Source: Planctomycetota bacterium
GTDB lineage: Bacteria > Planctomycetota > Uabimicrobiia > Uabimicrobiales > Uabimicrobiaceae
Assembly (NCBI GenBank): GCA_029260735.1
Contig: JAJDCR010000008.1
Coordinates: 1 to 64,000 of the forward strand
Length of the DNA stretch: 64,000 nt
Direction of reading: 5' to 3'
Positions 27,596 through 37,206 of the stretch are shown in pieces (position 1 is the first letter of the stretch; each line of letters begins with the position of its first letter). The notes beneath the pieces were generated by a model, which was not told where the DNA came from, searched no databases, and worked only from the letters and a program-made list of their open reading frames with translations. Made by a program: the position numbers and the translations under genes.

Positions 27596-29617
27596 TCAAG
27601 GAAAATGAAGTAATAGTTTTTCTATTTCATAGCGCAAGATAGGCTGGTCTTGCGACATTCCTAAGGCTTTTTTTAAAGATTCTTTTGCCTCTGGGATTTT
27701 TTTTTGTTTAGAAAGAACCCTCGCATGTTCATAATAAGCCAGGCACGCTTTGTTCTTATCATTGATTTTTACACTTGCTTTTGCTAAATAGAACCATGCG
27801 CTGAGTGAACTAGGGTCTAACAGGGTTGCTTTTTCCGCTAATTGAATAGCTTCTTCAAATTTTTCTTCTAGGATCTTTAAATAAGACATACGCGAGTAGA
27901 TAAAAGCATCTGCATTACCTTCTTTCAAGACTTTTTCCATTAGCTCTTGAGCAATCAAATGTTTCTGATGATTTTCTGTTTGTAGTAAAACATCAATATA
28001 AGAATTACGAGATACATCATGATCTCGCAAAGAATACCAAAGCTTTAATTTTTCAGCGGCTTTATCTAGTTTTTTTTGCTGTTTGTAAGCTTTTCCGCTT
28101 AGTTTCAAGGCTAATATATTTTCAGGGTCTAAAAGCAAAATCTCCTCTAGTATTTTAAGAGCGGGCTTTGTTTGTCTATACCAAATAAGAGTTTGAGCTC
28201 GAATAATCTGAGCAATCTCTTTCTTTTTTTCACTAGGACAAGGGCCCGATAGGCTTTTGCTAAAGTCATCATCGTTGGTTTTTCCTCCCTGATATCCCAA
28301 GCCTTGGCTAATTCTTTCGAAGTTGGGGTCAACCGAAAGTGGCGTCGGAAGACCTCTGTTTTCTGCGATGGCTAAAAGCGACTCGTGCATTTCTTGAGCT
28401 TTTTTAATATAGAGAGGAGTACTGTACTCTGGGCGTAGGAGATTTTTTTCCTCTTTTTTATCTTGGGGAAAATAATAGAGCTCCCCTTTTTTTGTATCAA
28501 TGTATTTATAATCCCCGACCATAATACTGCGCAATGTTCTCCAGCCAAAAGTATGGTACGGATAGAATGTCTCAGAGTAGAAAGGACGCTCAGGGGGAGG
28601 ATTATTTGCCACACTTCTCTCTTTTTTTCCTGAAATCAGAAAAGAAGCCAAGTTTACTCCATCGACAACGGCCTCACTATCTTTCCCCCCCCAGTTCAAA
28701 ACATCTATAAGAGAAAGTACTGTAGGCATTATATCAATTGTTTGGACAGGGAAAACTACTCTTTGTCCCCCTTTGATTAATCCAGGTGCCTTAATAATGA
28801 GAGGTACTTGTAAAGTTGTATTATAAAGGAAGTAACCGTGGCTTTTTTCTCCATGTTCCCCGAGCCCCTCGCCATGGTCTCCGACTAGCACAATAATAGT
28901 TTTTTCTTCCAAGCCTAAATCAGAGATGGTCTTAAGGAATTTTGTTAAGTGATAATCAGTGTAGGCAATCTCTCCATCATAAGGGTGAGAGAATTTTTCT
29001 TTAAAAGGAGAGGGAGGAGTATACTCCGCATGAGGATCATAAAGGTGTAGCCATTGAAAAAAGGGTACCTCGCTACTACTGGCAAGGCGTTTTAATTGAT
29101 CACAAGCTAAATTAACCGAATCTTGAGCATTTCTCTGAGCGACATAGTTTTGTTTTTTAGAGGAAAAATTGTCGTCATATTCTAAAAACCCTTGGGAAAG
29201 TCCTTTTTCTCGGGCAAGAGGAGCAGCACTTACAACAGCCCCTGTTCGATATTTATAGCGGGACAAAACACTCGACAAAGTAGGGATATTTTCGGAAGAA
29301 GGCATTTGAAAAAATAAGTTATCTAAAATCCCGTGCTTAGTAGGATTTGTTCCACTTAAGATAGAAGCATGGGAAGGAAAAGTTAAGGGAGATTGACTGT
29401 AGGCTCTCTCAAAGAGCACTCCTTCTTGGGCAAGGGCATCTATTCCAGGACTTGTTTTTTCTTGGTATCCATAGCATCCGAGATGGTCTGCTCGCAAAGT
29501 ATCTATGGTTATTAGAACTAAATTATATTCGGCCTTTGAAGGGAAAAACCATGGTTTTCCCAAAATGTAAAATAAAATGAAGAGTAGGAAAAAACAAAAA
29601 AAGATTTTTTTCCTCAT
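27596..29617 (-). CDS. Membrane-anchored sulfatase-fold hydrolase with TPR-like tail
   Basis: This 673-residue protein has an N-terminal anchor (about 2-22). A sulfatase/alkaline-phosphatase-fold domain (about 30-420) shows ITIDTLRADHLGCYGY, TFPSHASILSG, DPHAEYTPP and VGDHGEGLGEHGEKSHG. The canonical sulfatase site CxPxR reads TFPSH here: the Cys/Ser converted to formylglycine is a Thr, and the Arg is a His. It is therefore unlikely to be a formylglycine-dependent sulfatase; a Thr nucleophile, as in phosphoethanolamine transferases or phosphodiesterases, fits better. TPR-like helices fill the last 200 residues. The ATG at 29617 follows GAGAGG at 9 bases; the ATG at 29647 would overlap the upstream gene and delay the membrane anchor. 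It follows the receiver gene by 14 bases. Confidence 0.83.
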   Translation of the reverse strand: MRKKIFFCFFLLFILFYILGKPWFFPSKAEYNLVLITIDTLRADHLGCYGYQEKTSPGIDALAQEGVLFERAYSQSPLTFPSHASILSGTNPTKHGILDNLFFQMPSSENIPTLSSVLSRYKYRTGAVVSAAPLAREKGLSQGFLEYDDNFSSKKQNYVAQRNAQDSVNLACDQLKRLASSSEVPFFQWLHLYDPHAEYTPPSPFKEKFSHPYDGEIAYTDYHLTKFLKTISDLGLEEKTIIVLVGDHGEGLGEHGEKSHGYFLYNTTLQVPLIIKAPGLIKGGQRVVFPVQTIDIMPTVLSLIDVLNWGGKDSEAVVDGVNLASFLISGKKERSVANNPPPERPFYSETFYPYHTFGWRTLRSIMVGDYKYIDTKKGELYYFPQDKKEEKNLLRPEYSTPLYIKKAQEMHESLLAIAENRGLPTPLSVDPNFERISQGLGYQGGKTNDDDFSKSLSGPCPSEKKKEIAQIIRAQTLIWYRQTKPALKILEEILLLDPENILALKLSGKAYKQQKKLDKAAEKLKLWYSLRDHDVSRNSYIDVLLQTENHQKHLIAQELMEKVLKEGNADAFIYSRMSYLKILEEKFEEAIQLAEKATLLDPSSLSAWFYLAKASVKINDKNKACLAYYEHARVLSKQKKIPEAKESLKKALGMSQDQPILRYEIEKLLLHFP

Positions 29618-29631
29618 AAAACGCAACCTCT

Positions 29632-30618
29632 CTAGAGAATATTCCATTTTTTCAAATGTTCCTGTAATTCTCCCATATTTAAAGGCTTATCAAAAGCCGC
29701 ATCGGAAAAAGGTTTAACCTCTTCATCCACACTTAGCCCCGACATGATAAAAATACGAAAATTTCGCTCCCTGCCATATTTTTCTGCGAGAGAATAAAGG
29801 AGCTGACTGCCTGTTTTTAACTCGTCTTCTCCTCCCATACGTAAGTAATTATCCGTTAGCAGAAGTTGGATATCTTTTTCGTGTTTCTCAATAGCTCCCA
29901 GGGCTGCCTGAGCTGTAGCAACATGTATACAAGGCAAACCAAAGGACTCGAAAAAATCTAAGAGAAAAGTGGCATGGAGGATATCATCCTCGGCCAAGAC
30001 AACCTTGGGAGTCTTTTTACGATGGTATTCATTTACCTGCTTGTAACGATCCATAACAGCATATTGACCTCCAGAAGCTATTGGAGAAGGTTCTGGAGAA
30101 GGGGCTTGAGAGATCGTTGAAGGAGTAGGAGGAATAGAAAGAGTGGAACGAGCATGATGAGGACGATCGACAGCCATAGAGTTTTTTGTAAAAAAGAGAG
30201 AGAAGGGAGCTATAGAAATAACAAGACCCACAACAAAAAAAAGACTGGTGCTTCCTTGGAGAAATATTTTCACATAAACCCAACTGGAAGAAAACTCCTC
30301 ATCGCCGAGAAATTTTACGAGCAAACTAATGCTAAAAGAAAGTAAAAAAGCCGACCAGAAAGAAGCGGCTAATACCGCAGGAAATAAATAAAGAATTTCT
30401 TTTTCTTCTTCTCTTTTGAATAAGAAAAAAGACATAAGCATAGCTAAAATTAAGACAAGTCCCACTCCTGTGATAGCTTTTCCTTGAAGATAGTAATTTC
30501 TGAACTCTTCTTCATTTTCAGGAAAATTCACATCAAAATCAATGACAAACGAAACAACAAGACCAGCTAGTAGAACAAGAGTTAAAGAAATAATCCATTT
30601 TCCACTTAAAGAATCCAT
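29632..30618 (-). CDS. Membrane-bound response-regulator receiver protein
   Basis: The 328-residue protein has four predicted membrane helices in the first 145 residues, a Pro/Ser-rich linker, and a C-terminal receiver domain. The receiver has the acidic pair in AEDD, phospho-acceptor Asp in LLTDNYL (D256), a switch Ser in MSG and the conserved Lys in FDKP. No output domain follows, so the signal is probably passed by protein contact at the membrane. No histidine kinase is nearby. The ATG at 30618 follows AAAGG at 9 bases; a TTG at 30627 is the alternative. It heads the minus-strand cluster that runs through the sulfatase-fold and miaA genes and perhaps the TIR gene. Confidence 0.82.
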   Translation of the reverse strand: MDSLSGKWIISLTLVLLAGLVVSFVIDFDVNFPENEEEFRNYYLQGKAITGVGLVLILAMLMSFFLFKREEEKEILYLFPAVLAASFWSAFLLSFSISLLVKFLGDEEFSSSWVYVKIFLQGSTSLFFVVGLVISIAPFSLFFTKNSMAVDRPHHARSTLSIPPTPSTISQAPSPEPSPIASGGQYAVMDRYKQVNEYHRKKTPKVVLAEDDILHATFLLDFFESFGLPCIHVATAQAALGAIEKHEKDIQLLLTDNYLRMGGEDELKTGSQLLYSLAEKYGRERNFRIFIMSGLSVDEEVKPFSDAAFDKPLNMGELQEHLKKWNIL

Positions 30619-30700
30619 TGCGCCCAACCTTTAGTGCAGGTCTGATTAATAATCAGCTCTTAGAAATATCCTCAACCACCTTTATGAATGAGACCATTGT

Positions 30701-30726
30701 CTCCTATAAAATCTAAATAATAGGAG
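30701..30726. promoter_or_regulatory. Inverted repeat in the divergent promoter region
   Basis: CTCCTAT at 30701-30707 and ATAGGAG at 30720-30726 form an inverted repeat with a 12-base spacer. The arms extend as TTG and CAA with one base offset. It lies between the divergent receiver and STAND genes and could be a shared operator. Confidence 0.4.
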
Positions 30727-30867
30727 ATCAAAGATCGAAAGGCAACAAAATTCACTGCTTTTATTGTGAAATATCTTACGAAACTCTTTAGAAATCCGTA
30801 AATTTTTATGTTATCATTAGGATTCCCGAAAAATCAAGTCATTGTCTCTGTGGAGGTTGTTTATCGT

Positions 30868-33800
30868 ATGCCATTCTCACCCCAGCAAAGAAAAGAAATT
30901 ATCCGCTCCTTTCCTTTTCCCTTAGCCTATACTTATCAAGAGCTTGTTGGGCAATGGGGAAAAATCAGGAAAATGGACCCTTCTCTTAGAGAGAGAACAG
31001 ATAGCGAAGAGTTTCTTTGGATGCTAATGCGTAGCTTCAGAGTTTTTTTGAGAACTATTGGAACCCTTAGTGTTTCTGACTACTTGGCTTCCAGAAAAAA
31101 TTTATCTGATCCCCAGATCAATCGAGTTCTTTTAAAAAACCTAATATCTTCTACCAATCAGAGCTGGCATAACTCCATTGTTATTTTACTACAGCATTTT
31201 TGGGACCAAAGACAAAATAAACATCAATCGATCAATCGTTTGTTAGAGTTACTGGACCTCCATACTCGCTCGATTACTTTGGAAAAAAATCCCCCTCCTA
31301 TTTTAGAAGAAAAACTCCAAACAAAAAAGCCCTATAGTTGGTGCGAGTTAATGGAAGTTTTTATTGACTTAGAAAAAGAACTAACTTCGGGACAATACCG
31401 CAATTTTTTACCTGAACAGGAAGTACTGGACTATTACTTTTTTCTCTTAGAAAAAGGCCTAGAAGAATGCTTTTTTCTATCGAAATACAATATCTATGTT
31501 CTTGTCAGTAAAGATGAACGAAAAACTCGAGGCTTCTTATGTCGAGGCACAAGAGGTTTACCTGTTGGAATTAAAGGAATCTCTGAGGAAAAATGGTCTT
31601 TTTATCAGAGAAAGCCTTTCCTTGCTTATCAAAAGAACAAACTCTATTTATCCCTTTTTCCTTTTATGATTCCTCATCTCCAAAGAGTACGAGAGAGGAC
31701 CAGTTTTTCTGATTTGCTGCTTGTCGAACAAATCGGCTTTGAAAAGTTAAAGTATTATGGATATCGTCAGGATCGTCTCCTCGATTATGAAGATTGCACT
31801 AACTCTGCTCACAGTAGCCTCCAACAAGAGCTTCGTTGGCTCAAGCTAAATTCTGAGAAGCTCCCCTTGTCTCCTTATGCTGTAGAGGATTGGTCGTCAA
31901 AGGTTTCTTTTTGCACTAGGTATTTTGTCGGACGCAAAAGAAAATACCAAGAGCTTGAAAAACTGATTGAAAGCCACTCTTTTGGTTCTATTGTTTTATA
32001 TGCTCCTAGTGGCTATGGGAAAACTTCTTTTTTGGGATATCTCTACTTAGAGACAGAGAAGGAGTTATGGCCCTACTCTACTGAAAAAATAAAGGATAGC
32101 CTTACGTTTGCTTGGTACTTCTGCTCCTCTACGGAAGAAAGAGATGATCCTCTTCTTATTCTAAAATCTCTTTATGCGCAAATCTGGAAGAAAGTTTTAG
32201 GGGAACCAGAGCCTTGGTCTGAGAAACTACAAAAACTACCGAGTAACCTAGAGAATATGCAAAAGAGTTTTCTAGAACTTTTAGAACGAGCAAGCCGTGA
32301 ATCTTTAAGGGGGCAAAAACTACTTATTATTCTTGATGACATTGATATCGTTTTTGAATCATTTCCTCAGCATAAAAATTTTCTCTCCTTTGTTCTTCGA
32401 TCTCTTCCCGAAAACATTTTTTTCATTTTTAGTAGAGATTTGGAAAGAGAAGCAGGAGACAAAGAACAACAACGATATTTACTCAGCCAAGTTTCCGCTT
32501 TTGGCAATTTTTTTTCTCTTTTCTTAGAAAAATTCTCCGAAGAGGAAATTGCTTCTTTTCTTCAGATGTCTAACTTTGAGAAGGACCCTGTTAAAGCGGA
32601 TGCTTTGGTCGAAGAACTAAGCCAAAAATCCGAAGGCAATCCTCTTTATCTTACTCTTCTCGTCGAAGCTTTCGATGCGAAAGCAATATCTCTTAGCAAG
32701 CAAAATCTTCCTTCTGGTTTAGATGAGCTTACCCATCATCTGTGGGAGAACCTATCTGATCAAGAAAATTTCTTGGCATACCGCATCCTCACTCTTCTTG
32801 CTGCTATGAAAGAGCAAGGAGATGATGCTATGCTCGCGCAAATTTTTGGAGAGAATGAAGAGAAAATTACCCAAGTTCGCCATCGTATCAATTTTCTTCT
32901 TGCTCCTGAAGAGTACAAATATACTCTTTTCCATAAATCATTCCGAGGTTTTCTGGAGAGAAATTTTCGAGACGAAGATCGTAAACAAGATCATTCCTAC
33001 TTGGCACACTACTACGATTGTGTTTTGGAGGGAGAAAGAGACTACAAAAGTATTTCTCGGGCAGGTCTCCTTTTCTTAACTTATCATTATCGCAAAAGTG
33101 GTAATTTTGAAACATTGGTAAATTTGGGAAAAGACCAAGCGTTCAAGAGCGAAAAGCTCAAACGATTCAAGTCTTATCAGTATTGTCTCCACGATGTTCA
33201 GCAAGCTTTAGAAGAGAGTTTTATCCGAAGGGATTATGAAAAATGTTTTTTATTGGGGTACCACTACTGCTTTTTGATGAGAGAATCTCATCGAGGAATG
33301 GAGAGAATTTTTCGCTATGCCGAATACCGAGACTACACTCTTGCTTTAGAAAGAGCTCGCCTTCTTCCCAATGAAAGTGATTTTTTTCAGGCCTTGCTTC
33401 TTATTCTATGGCATGCCATTGATAACAAGGACGAAGAAGAAGTGGTTGTTATTTTAAAAGAACTTGACAGCGTGCCAAGTGAGTCCATTGGTTATCAAAA
33501 TGTTGATTTCCGACCTGCAATTATTTTTTTATTAAAAAAGCTAAGCTGTACAGGGATCAAAGAAATTACTCCTTTGATCAGGAAGCACAGTTTTCATGGA
33601 AAAGAAACTCTAACGAATCTCTTGGAGCTAGATAGCCTTGTTGCTTTAATTCCCAGCCAAAGAAGAGTTTTCCTCGATTATGTTATAACAATCCTAGACA
33701 GAACGATATCTTCCCAAGAAAAAATTGCTATTTTACCAGGGATTTTTGAGGTTTTAGAAAAAGCGGGTTCCTTTAGAAAGAACCTTTATCTCTGGGATGA

Positions 33801-36800
33801 ATTGAAAAAAAGAATTCTTTCTTTTCAGCCTCATGAGCAAAAATTAGTGGCCTTATGCCAATTGGCACGTGTTTTAGCTAAGTACAAGCAAGAAGAATAT
33901 CTTATGCCTGTTACAGAGGAAATTGCTTTAGAGATTGGAACCTTAGAGAAAAATAAAACTAAAGTATTAGCCTATTCTCGTTTGTCTCATTTAGCTTCTA
34001 TTCTTCATGGCAATAGCAAAGCTCGTTTCTACTTAGAAAAATCATTTATAGCTCTTCGATCCATTGAAACTATTTCTGACCAAGTGGAGCTTTTACGTGA
34101 AATGATTCCTGATATAGAGTCTCTCGGAAATTACCAAGAGACAAAAGTTTACTGGAAACGAATAGTTAGCGTTGCTCAAAAAGAACCCGTTACAGATGCT
34201 CAAACGGAACTAATGGCAGACTTGGCTCAGGCATTAAGTCGCTACGGAGAATGGGAGCGTAGTTTTCGTCTCATGAAATACACCTTGGGGGCAAAAATGG
34301 AGGTTCGCGCTTCCATGCTTCTTATTGTTTCTGCTGCTCTAAAAGAAGCAACTGGAGAAGAGATTATTGCTTATTGGGAAAATATTCTCGAACAAACTCG
34401 GTATTTGAGCGAGAGTAGAAGTCGTTTGGATATCTTGAAAAATACTGCAAAGGGTCTTTTACAACTAGAAATTAGCCTAACAGAGAACATTTGGAAAAGG
34501 TTTTGGTTGGTCTGCAACTCCATTAAAGATTTAGGAGAGGAAGCAAAGGACAATTTACTTTCTCAACTGGCAATTCAATTCTGTGAAAAAGAATTACTAG
34601 ACCGCGCAGCAGAAATTATTTCCCGGTTATCTTCTCCTTACAGCCGAGCTTTACCCCTAGCTGAATTAGCCATTAAACAAGTTCATAAGCAAAACTTTAC
34701 CCAAGCTCTTCTCACTGTGAAAGAAATCAATGATTTAAAAGAACGTTACCGAGTGTTCCGTCATTTTTCCGAAGAAATTCCTCCTGGTGATTCTGGACGG
34801 GCTTTGTGGAAAAAATTGACGAACTCTATGGCCCAGATTGAAATAGAAGGTGGCTCCATTGAGGTAGATGATCTATTCTTTTTTATGCATAAACTCTCTT
34901 TGTCTTTACCCTTAGACGAGAGTGAGCCCATTTGGCAAGAGTTCTTTTCCAGTGTAGAAAATGTTCTTCCTGAGGAGCAAAAAGTAGTTGTTATAGAAGA
35001 AGCTTTGCAAATATTACAAGACTGTCGTCTTTATCGTAAAACGATTCATTTTTGGCCCTTTATTTTGAGTATAGTATCGACTCTATCCTCCTCTCTTTGC
35101 CAAGCCCAAGTCTACACAGAAATATCTATGACTTTGGTTCATTTGGGAGAAGAAGAGGAGGCCCAAAAATTTCTAGGACGAGCTCGGCAGTGTTTAGAAA
35201 AAGATAAAGAATCTCCCTCTGCTATTCCTATTTGGGCAAAAATTGCTAAAAATTACCGAGAAATGGGATATGAAAAAAAATATCGTAAAATCTCTCAAGA
35301 TATTATCCGGCAAATCAACACTTTAGAAAAAAGCATGTCAGATTCTTTTTCTCCTTTAGTTATGAATTTAGCTGAGCTTGGCTTAGAGGATTTGGCAAAA
35401 CTCTTAAGCGAAAAAGCTCTCCTAGGGCATGTGGATGTAGGAACAGATGTTCCTTCGGCTTCTGTTATAGGCAAAGCTGCTGAATTTTGCTGGAAATCTG
35501 GCCGTTCGGATTGGACTATTCCACTTTTTTATCAAATTCTCTCCTCTCTCTCTTCTGAACCCCCTTCGAATCTTAACGATGAGCCTAGTTATACCTATGT
35601 AATCAGACTTCTTCACCTAATGAGCGAAGAAGCTGACGAGGAACATTTTCCGGTTATTCACTGGGAACAAGCCCAAGCGATGGCCTTAAACTTTTCGAAC
35701 ACAAGCTCTCAGCAAAGATATTTAGAGACTCTTGCAGAAGCCCTCGCCCTTTATTCTCATATTTCTGCCAGCCATCCTTTGTGGGAAAAATTATTTTCTG
35801 ACAGTCATTATGTCGGGGTCCTTTTGGATCAAACAAAAACAGCGGCATTGATTGCAAAACATTATGTTAAGGTCTTTTCTAAGCATGAAATTAAAGAAGA
35901 ACTGGATAAAGTTTGGCGAGGTTTACAGCAACTAAATTCGGAATATGATAAATTGGAACTTTATAAATTGGTCGGAGCTATTTTTCAATCTAGCCAAACT
36001 TTCCAACTAGAAGAAGACGAATGGAAGAAGTTTTGCCATGCTCCCGATGATTGGGGAAACCAAGATTGCCAAGCAAATGCTTATCAAGAGATTATTAAGA
36101 CCTTAGCCAGTCAGGCTGTCAAAAGAAAAGAGTCTAAGCTCGTCCAGAAAGGACAAGTTTTACTCGAAAAAATTACGAAAAGTGCTACTTTTCTTCAGTC
36201 AGCGATATTTCTAATTGATGCTTATCAAGAACTAGAGGATATTCCTGGCAAAAAAAATGTTTTAAGACGCTGCCATCAGTTTATTCAAAACACCAGTGGT
36301 TTTCCAAAAAACCAGTTTCTCATCCAAATAACCGAAGCTTTTTTAAAAGAAGAAGAATACTCTTCTGTCGATGAATGTATCGGAAAAGTAGAGAGCGAAG
36401 CTTTTGCTATTACTTTGCGCTTACAAGTTGTTTACTCTTACTACCAAAGTGGACAGGTGGCTCATGCCCAAGACCTTCTAAAAATATGTTTCCAACAAAT
36501 ATCCCATTTAGCTCCCCAGGAAGGAGAGCGGGTTAAGATGTACGCTTTAGTGGCTCAGTGCTTCAAAGAAACTCAAGGAATTGAGAAGGCAAAAGAAGTT
36601 CTCCAGCGTATGTTAGATAGTTGGCCCTTAATTTTAGGCTCTAGCTACCAGCAAGAAACAATTGCTTATGTTGCTCCTCTTTTAGAATCTATTGGAAGCT
36701 ACCCTAGAGTAAAAAACTTTTGGCAAAACTTAATTCATTGTTCTCAAGAAATCGAACAAGAGACTTACCGAGCTTGGGCTCTTCAAAAAATTGCCGAGGC

Positions 36801-37185
36801 TTACATTCGACAAGAAATTTTTTCTGAAATGTTTACTATTTTGTCTTTGCTCCCTCCCATCCGTGAAGTTAAACTTCAAATTTTAGAATGCTATGGTCGA
36901 GAGATTGCTCAAAAGAACCCAGAGAAAGCTATTGAAATCCTTTCCTTGGTTTCTGCGGAAGAAAGACCTGCCTTTGTAAGGTGCCTTAGCGGAAGTTTTT
37001 ATGAAAGTAAAAATAGAGGGTATCTCTTCCGTCTTCTTCTTGCAGTGCCCGGAGACTTTCCCTTAACTAACTTGATCACTTTGCGGATTTTGGAACTAAC
37101 ATTCCACCAACAGGGAAGTAAAATTTTCCAGAAATGGTTTAAACAAATCGCTTCTCATTGGAGTGTAGAAATCTCTCAACGCTAG
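30868..37185 (+). CDS. Giant STAND-type ATPase with long helical-repeat tail
   Basis: This 2105-residue protein has three parts. Residues 1-355 are a helical N-terminal region of unknown kind. Residues 360-690 are a STAND/AAA ATPase: YFVGRKRKYQEL lead-in, P-loop APSGYGKTS at 379-387, Walker B LLIILDDID with D490-D491, FIFSRD as a sensor-1-like strand, and a winged-helix-like end. The remaining 1400 residues are repeated amphipathic helix pairs resembling TPR or armadillo repeats (recurrent A-x-x-LA-x-x-L patterns). STAND proteins bind ATP and oligomerise when the repeat sensor meets a ligand. No enzymatic effector is seen, so the N-terminal region is the likely output. The ATG at 30868 follows GGAGG at 11 bases; an in-frame ATG lies at 30808. 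Confidence 0.78.
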   Translation: MPFSPQQRKEIIRSFPFPLAYTYQELVGQWGKIRKMDPSLRERTDSEEFLWMLMRSFRVFLRTIGTLSVSDYLASRKNLSDPQINRVLLKNLISSTNQSWHNSIVILLQHFWDQRQNKHQSINRLLELLDLHTRSITLEKNPPPILEEKLQTKKPYSWCELMEVFIDLEKELTSGQYRNFLPEQEVLDYYFFLLEKGLEECFFLSKYNIYVLVSKDERKTRGFLCRGTRGLPVGIKGISEEKWSFYQRKPFLAYQKNKLYLSLFPFMIPHLQRVRERTSFSDLLLVEQIGFEKLKYYGYRQDRLLDYEDCTNSAHSSLQQELRWLKLNSEKLPLSPYAVEDWSSKVSFCTRYFVGRKRKYQELEKLIESHSFGSIVLYAPSGYGKTSFLGYLYLETEKELWPYSTEKIKDSLTFAWYFCSSTEERDDPLLILKSLYAQIWKKVLGEPEPWSEKLQKLPSNLENMQKSFLELLERASRESLRGQKLLIILDDIDIVFESFPQHKNFLSFVLRSLPENIFFIFSRDLEREAGDKEQQRYLLSQVSAFGNFFSLFLEKFSEEEIASFLQMSNFEKDPVKADALVEELSQKSEGNPLYLTLLVEAFDAKAISLSKQNLPSGLDELTHHLWENLSDQENFLAYRILTLLAAMKEQGDDAMLAQIFGENEEKITQVRHRINFLLAPEEYKYTLFHKSFRGFLERNFRDEDRKQDHSYLAHYYDCVLEGERDYKSISRAGLLFLTYHYRKSGNFETLVNLGKDQAFKSEKLKRFKSYQYCLHDVQQALEESFIRRDYEKCFLLGYHYCFLMRESHRGMERIFRYAEYRDYTLALERARLLPNESDFFQALLLILWHAIDNKDEEEVVVILKELDSVPSESIGYQNVDFRPAIIFLLKKLSCTGIKEITPLIRKHSFHGKETLTNLLELDSLVALIPSQRRVFLDYVITILDRTISSQEKIAILPGIFEVLEKAGSFRKNLYLWDELKKRILSFQPHEQKLVALCQLARVLAKYKQEEYLMPVTEEIALEIGTLEKNKTKVLAYSRLSHLASILHGNSKARFYLEKSFIALRSIETISDQVELLREMIPDIESLGNYQETKVYWKRIVSVAQKEPVTDAQTELMADLAQALSRYGEWERSFRLMKYTLGAKMEVRASMLLIVSAALKEATGEEIIAYWENILEQTRYLSESRSRLDILKNTAKGLLQLEISLTENIWKRFWLVCNSIKDLGEEAKDNLLSQLAIQFCEKELLDRAAEIISRLSSPYSRALPLAELAIKQVHKQNFTQALLTVKEINDLKERYRVFRHFSEEIPPGDSGRALWKKLTNSMAQIEIEGGSIEVDDLFFFMHKLSLSLPLDESEPIWQEFFSSVENVLPEEQKVVVIEEALQILQDCRLYRKTIHFWPFILSIVSTLSSSLCQAQVYTEISMTLVHLGEEEEAQKFLGRARQCLEKDKESPSAIPIWAKIAKNYREMGYEKKYRKISQDIIRQINTLEKSMSDSFSPLVMNLAELGLEDLAKLLSEKALLGHVDVGTDVPSASVIGKAAEFCWKSGRSDWTIPLFYQILSSLSSEPPSNLNDEPSYTYVIRLLHLMSEEADEEHFPVIHWEQAQAMALNFSNTSSQQRYLETLAEALALYSHISASHPLWEKLFSDSHYVGVLLDQTKTAALIAKHYVKVFSKHEIKEELDKVWRGLQQLNSEYDKLELYKLVGAIFQSSQTFQLEEDEWKKFCHAPDDWGNQDCQANAYQEIIKTLASQAVKRKESKLVQKGQVLLEKITKSATFLQSAIFLIDAYQELEDIPGKKNVLRRCHQFIQNTSGFPKNQFLIQITEAFLKEEEYSSVDECIGKVESEAFAITLRLQVVYSYYQSGQVAHAQDLLKICFQQISHLAPQEGERVKMYALVAQCFKETQGIEKAKEVLQRMLDSWPLILGSSYQQETIAYVAPLLESIGSYPRVKNFWQNLIHCSQEIEQETYRAWALQKIAEAYIRQEIFSEMFTILSLLPPIREVKLQILECYGREIAQKNPEKAIEILSLVSAEERPAFVRCLSGSFYESKNRGYLFRLLLAVPGDFPLTNLITLRILELTFHQQGSKIFQKWFKQIASHWSVEISQR

Positions 37186-37206
37186 GCATATAGAGTATTA
37201 AGGAGA

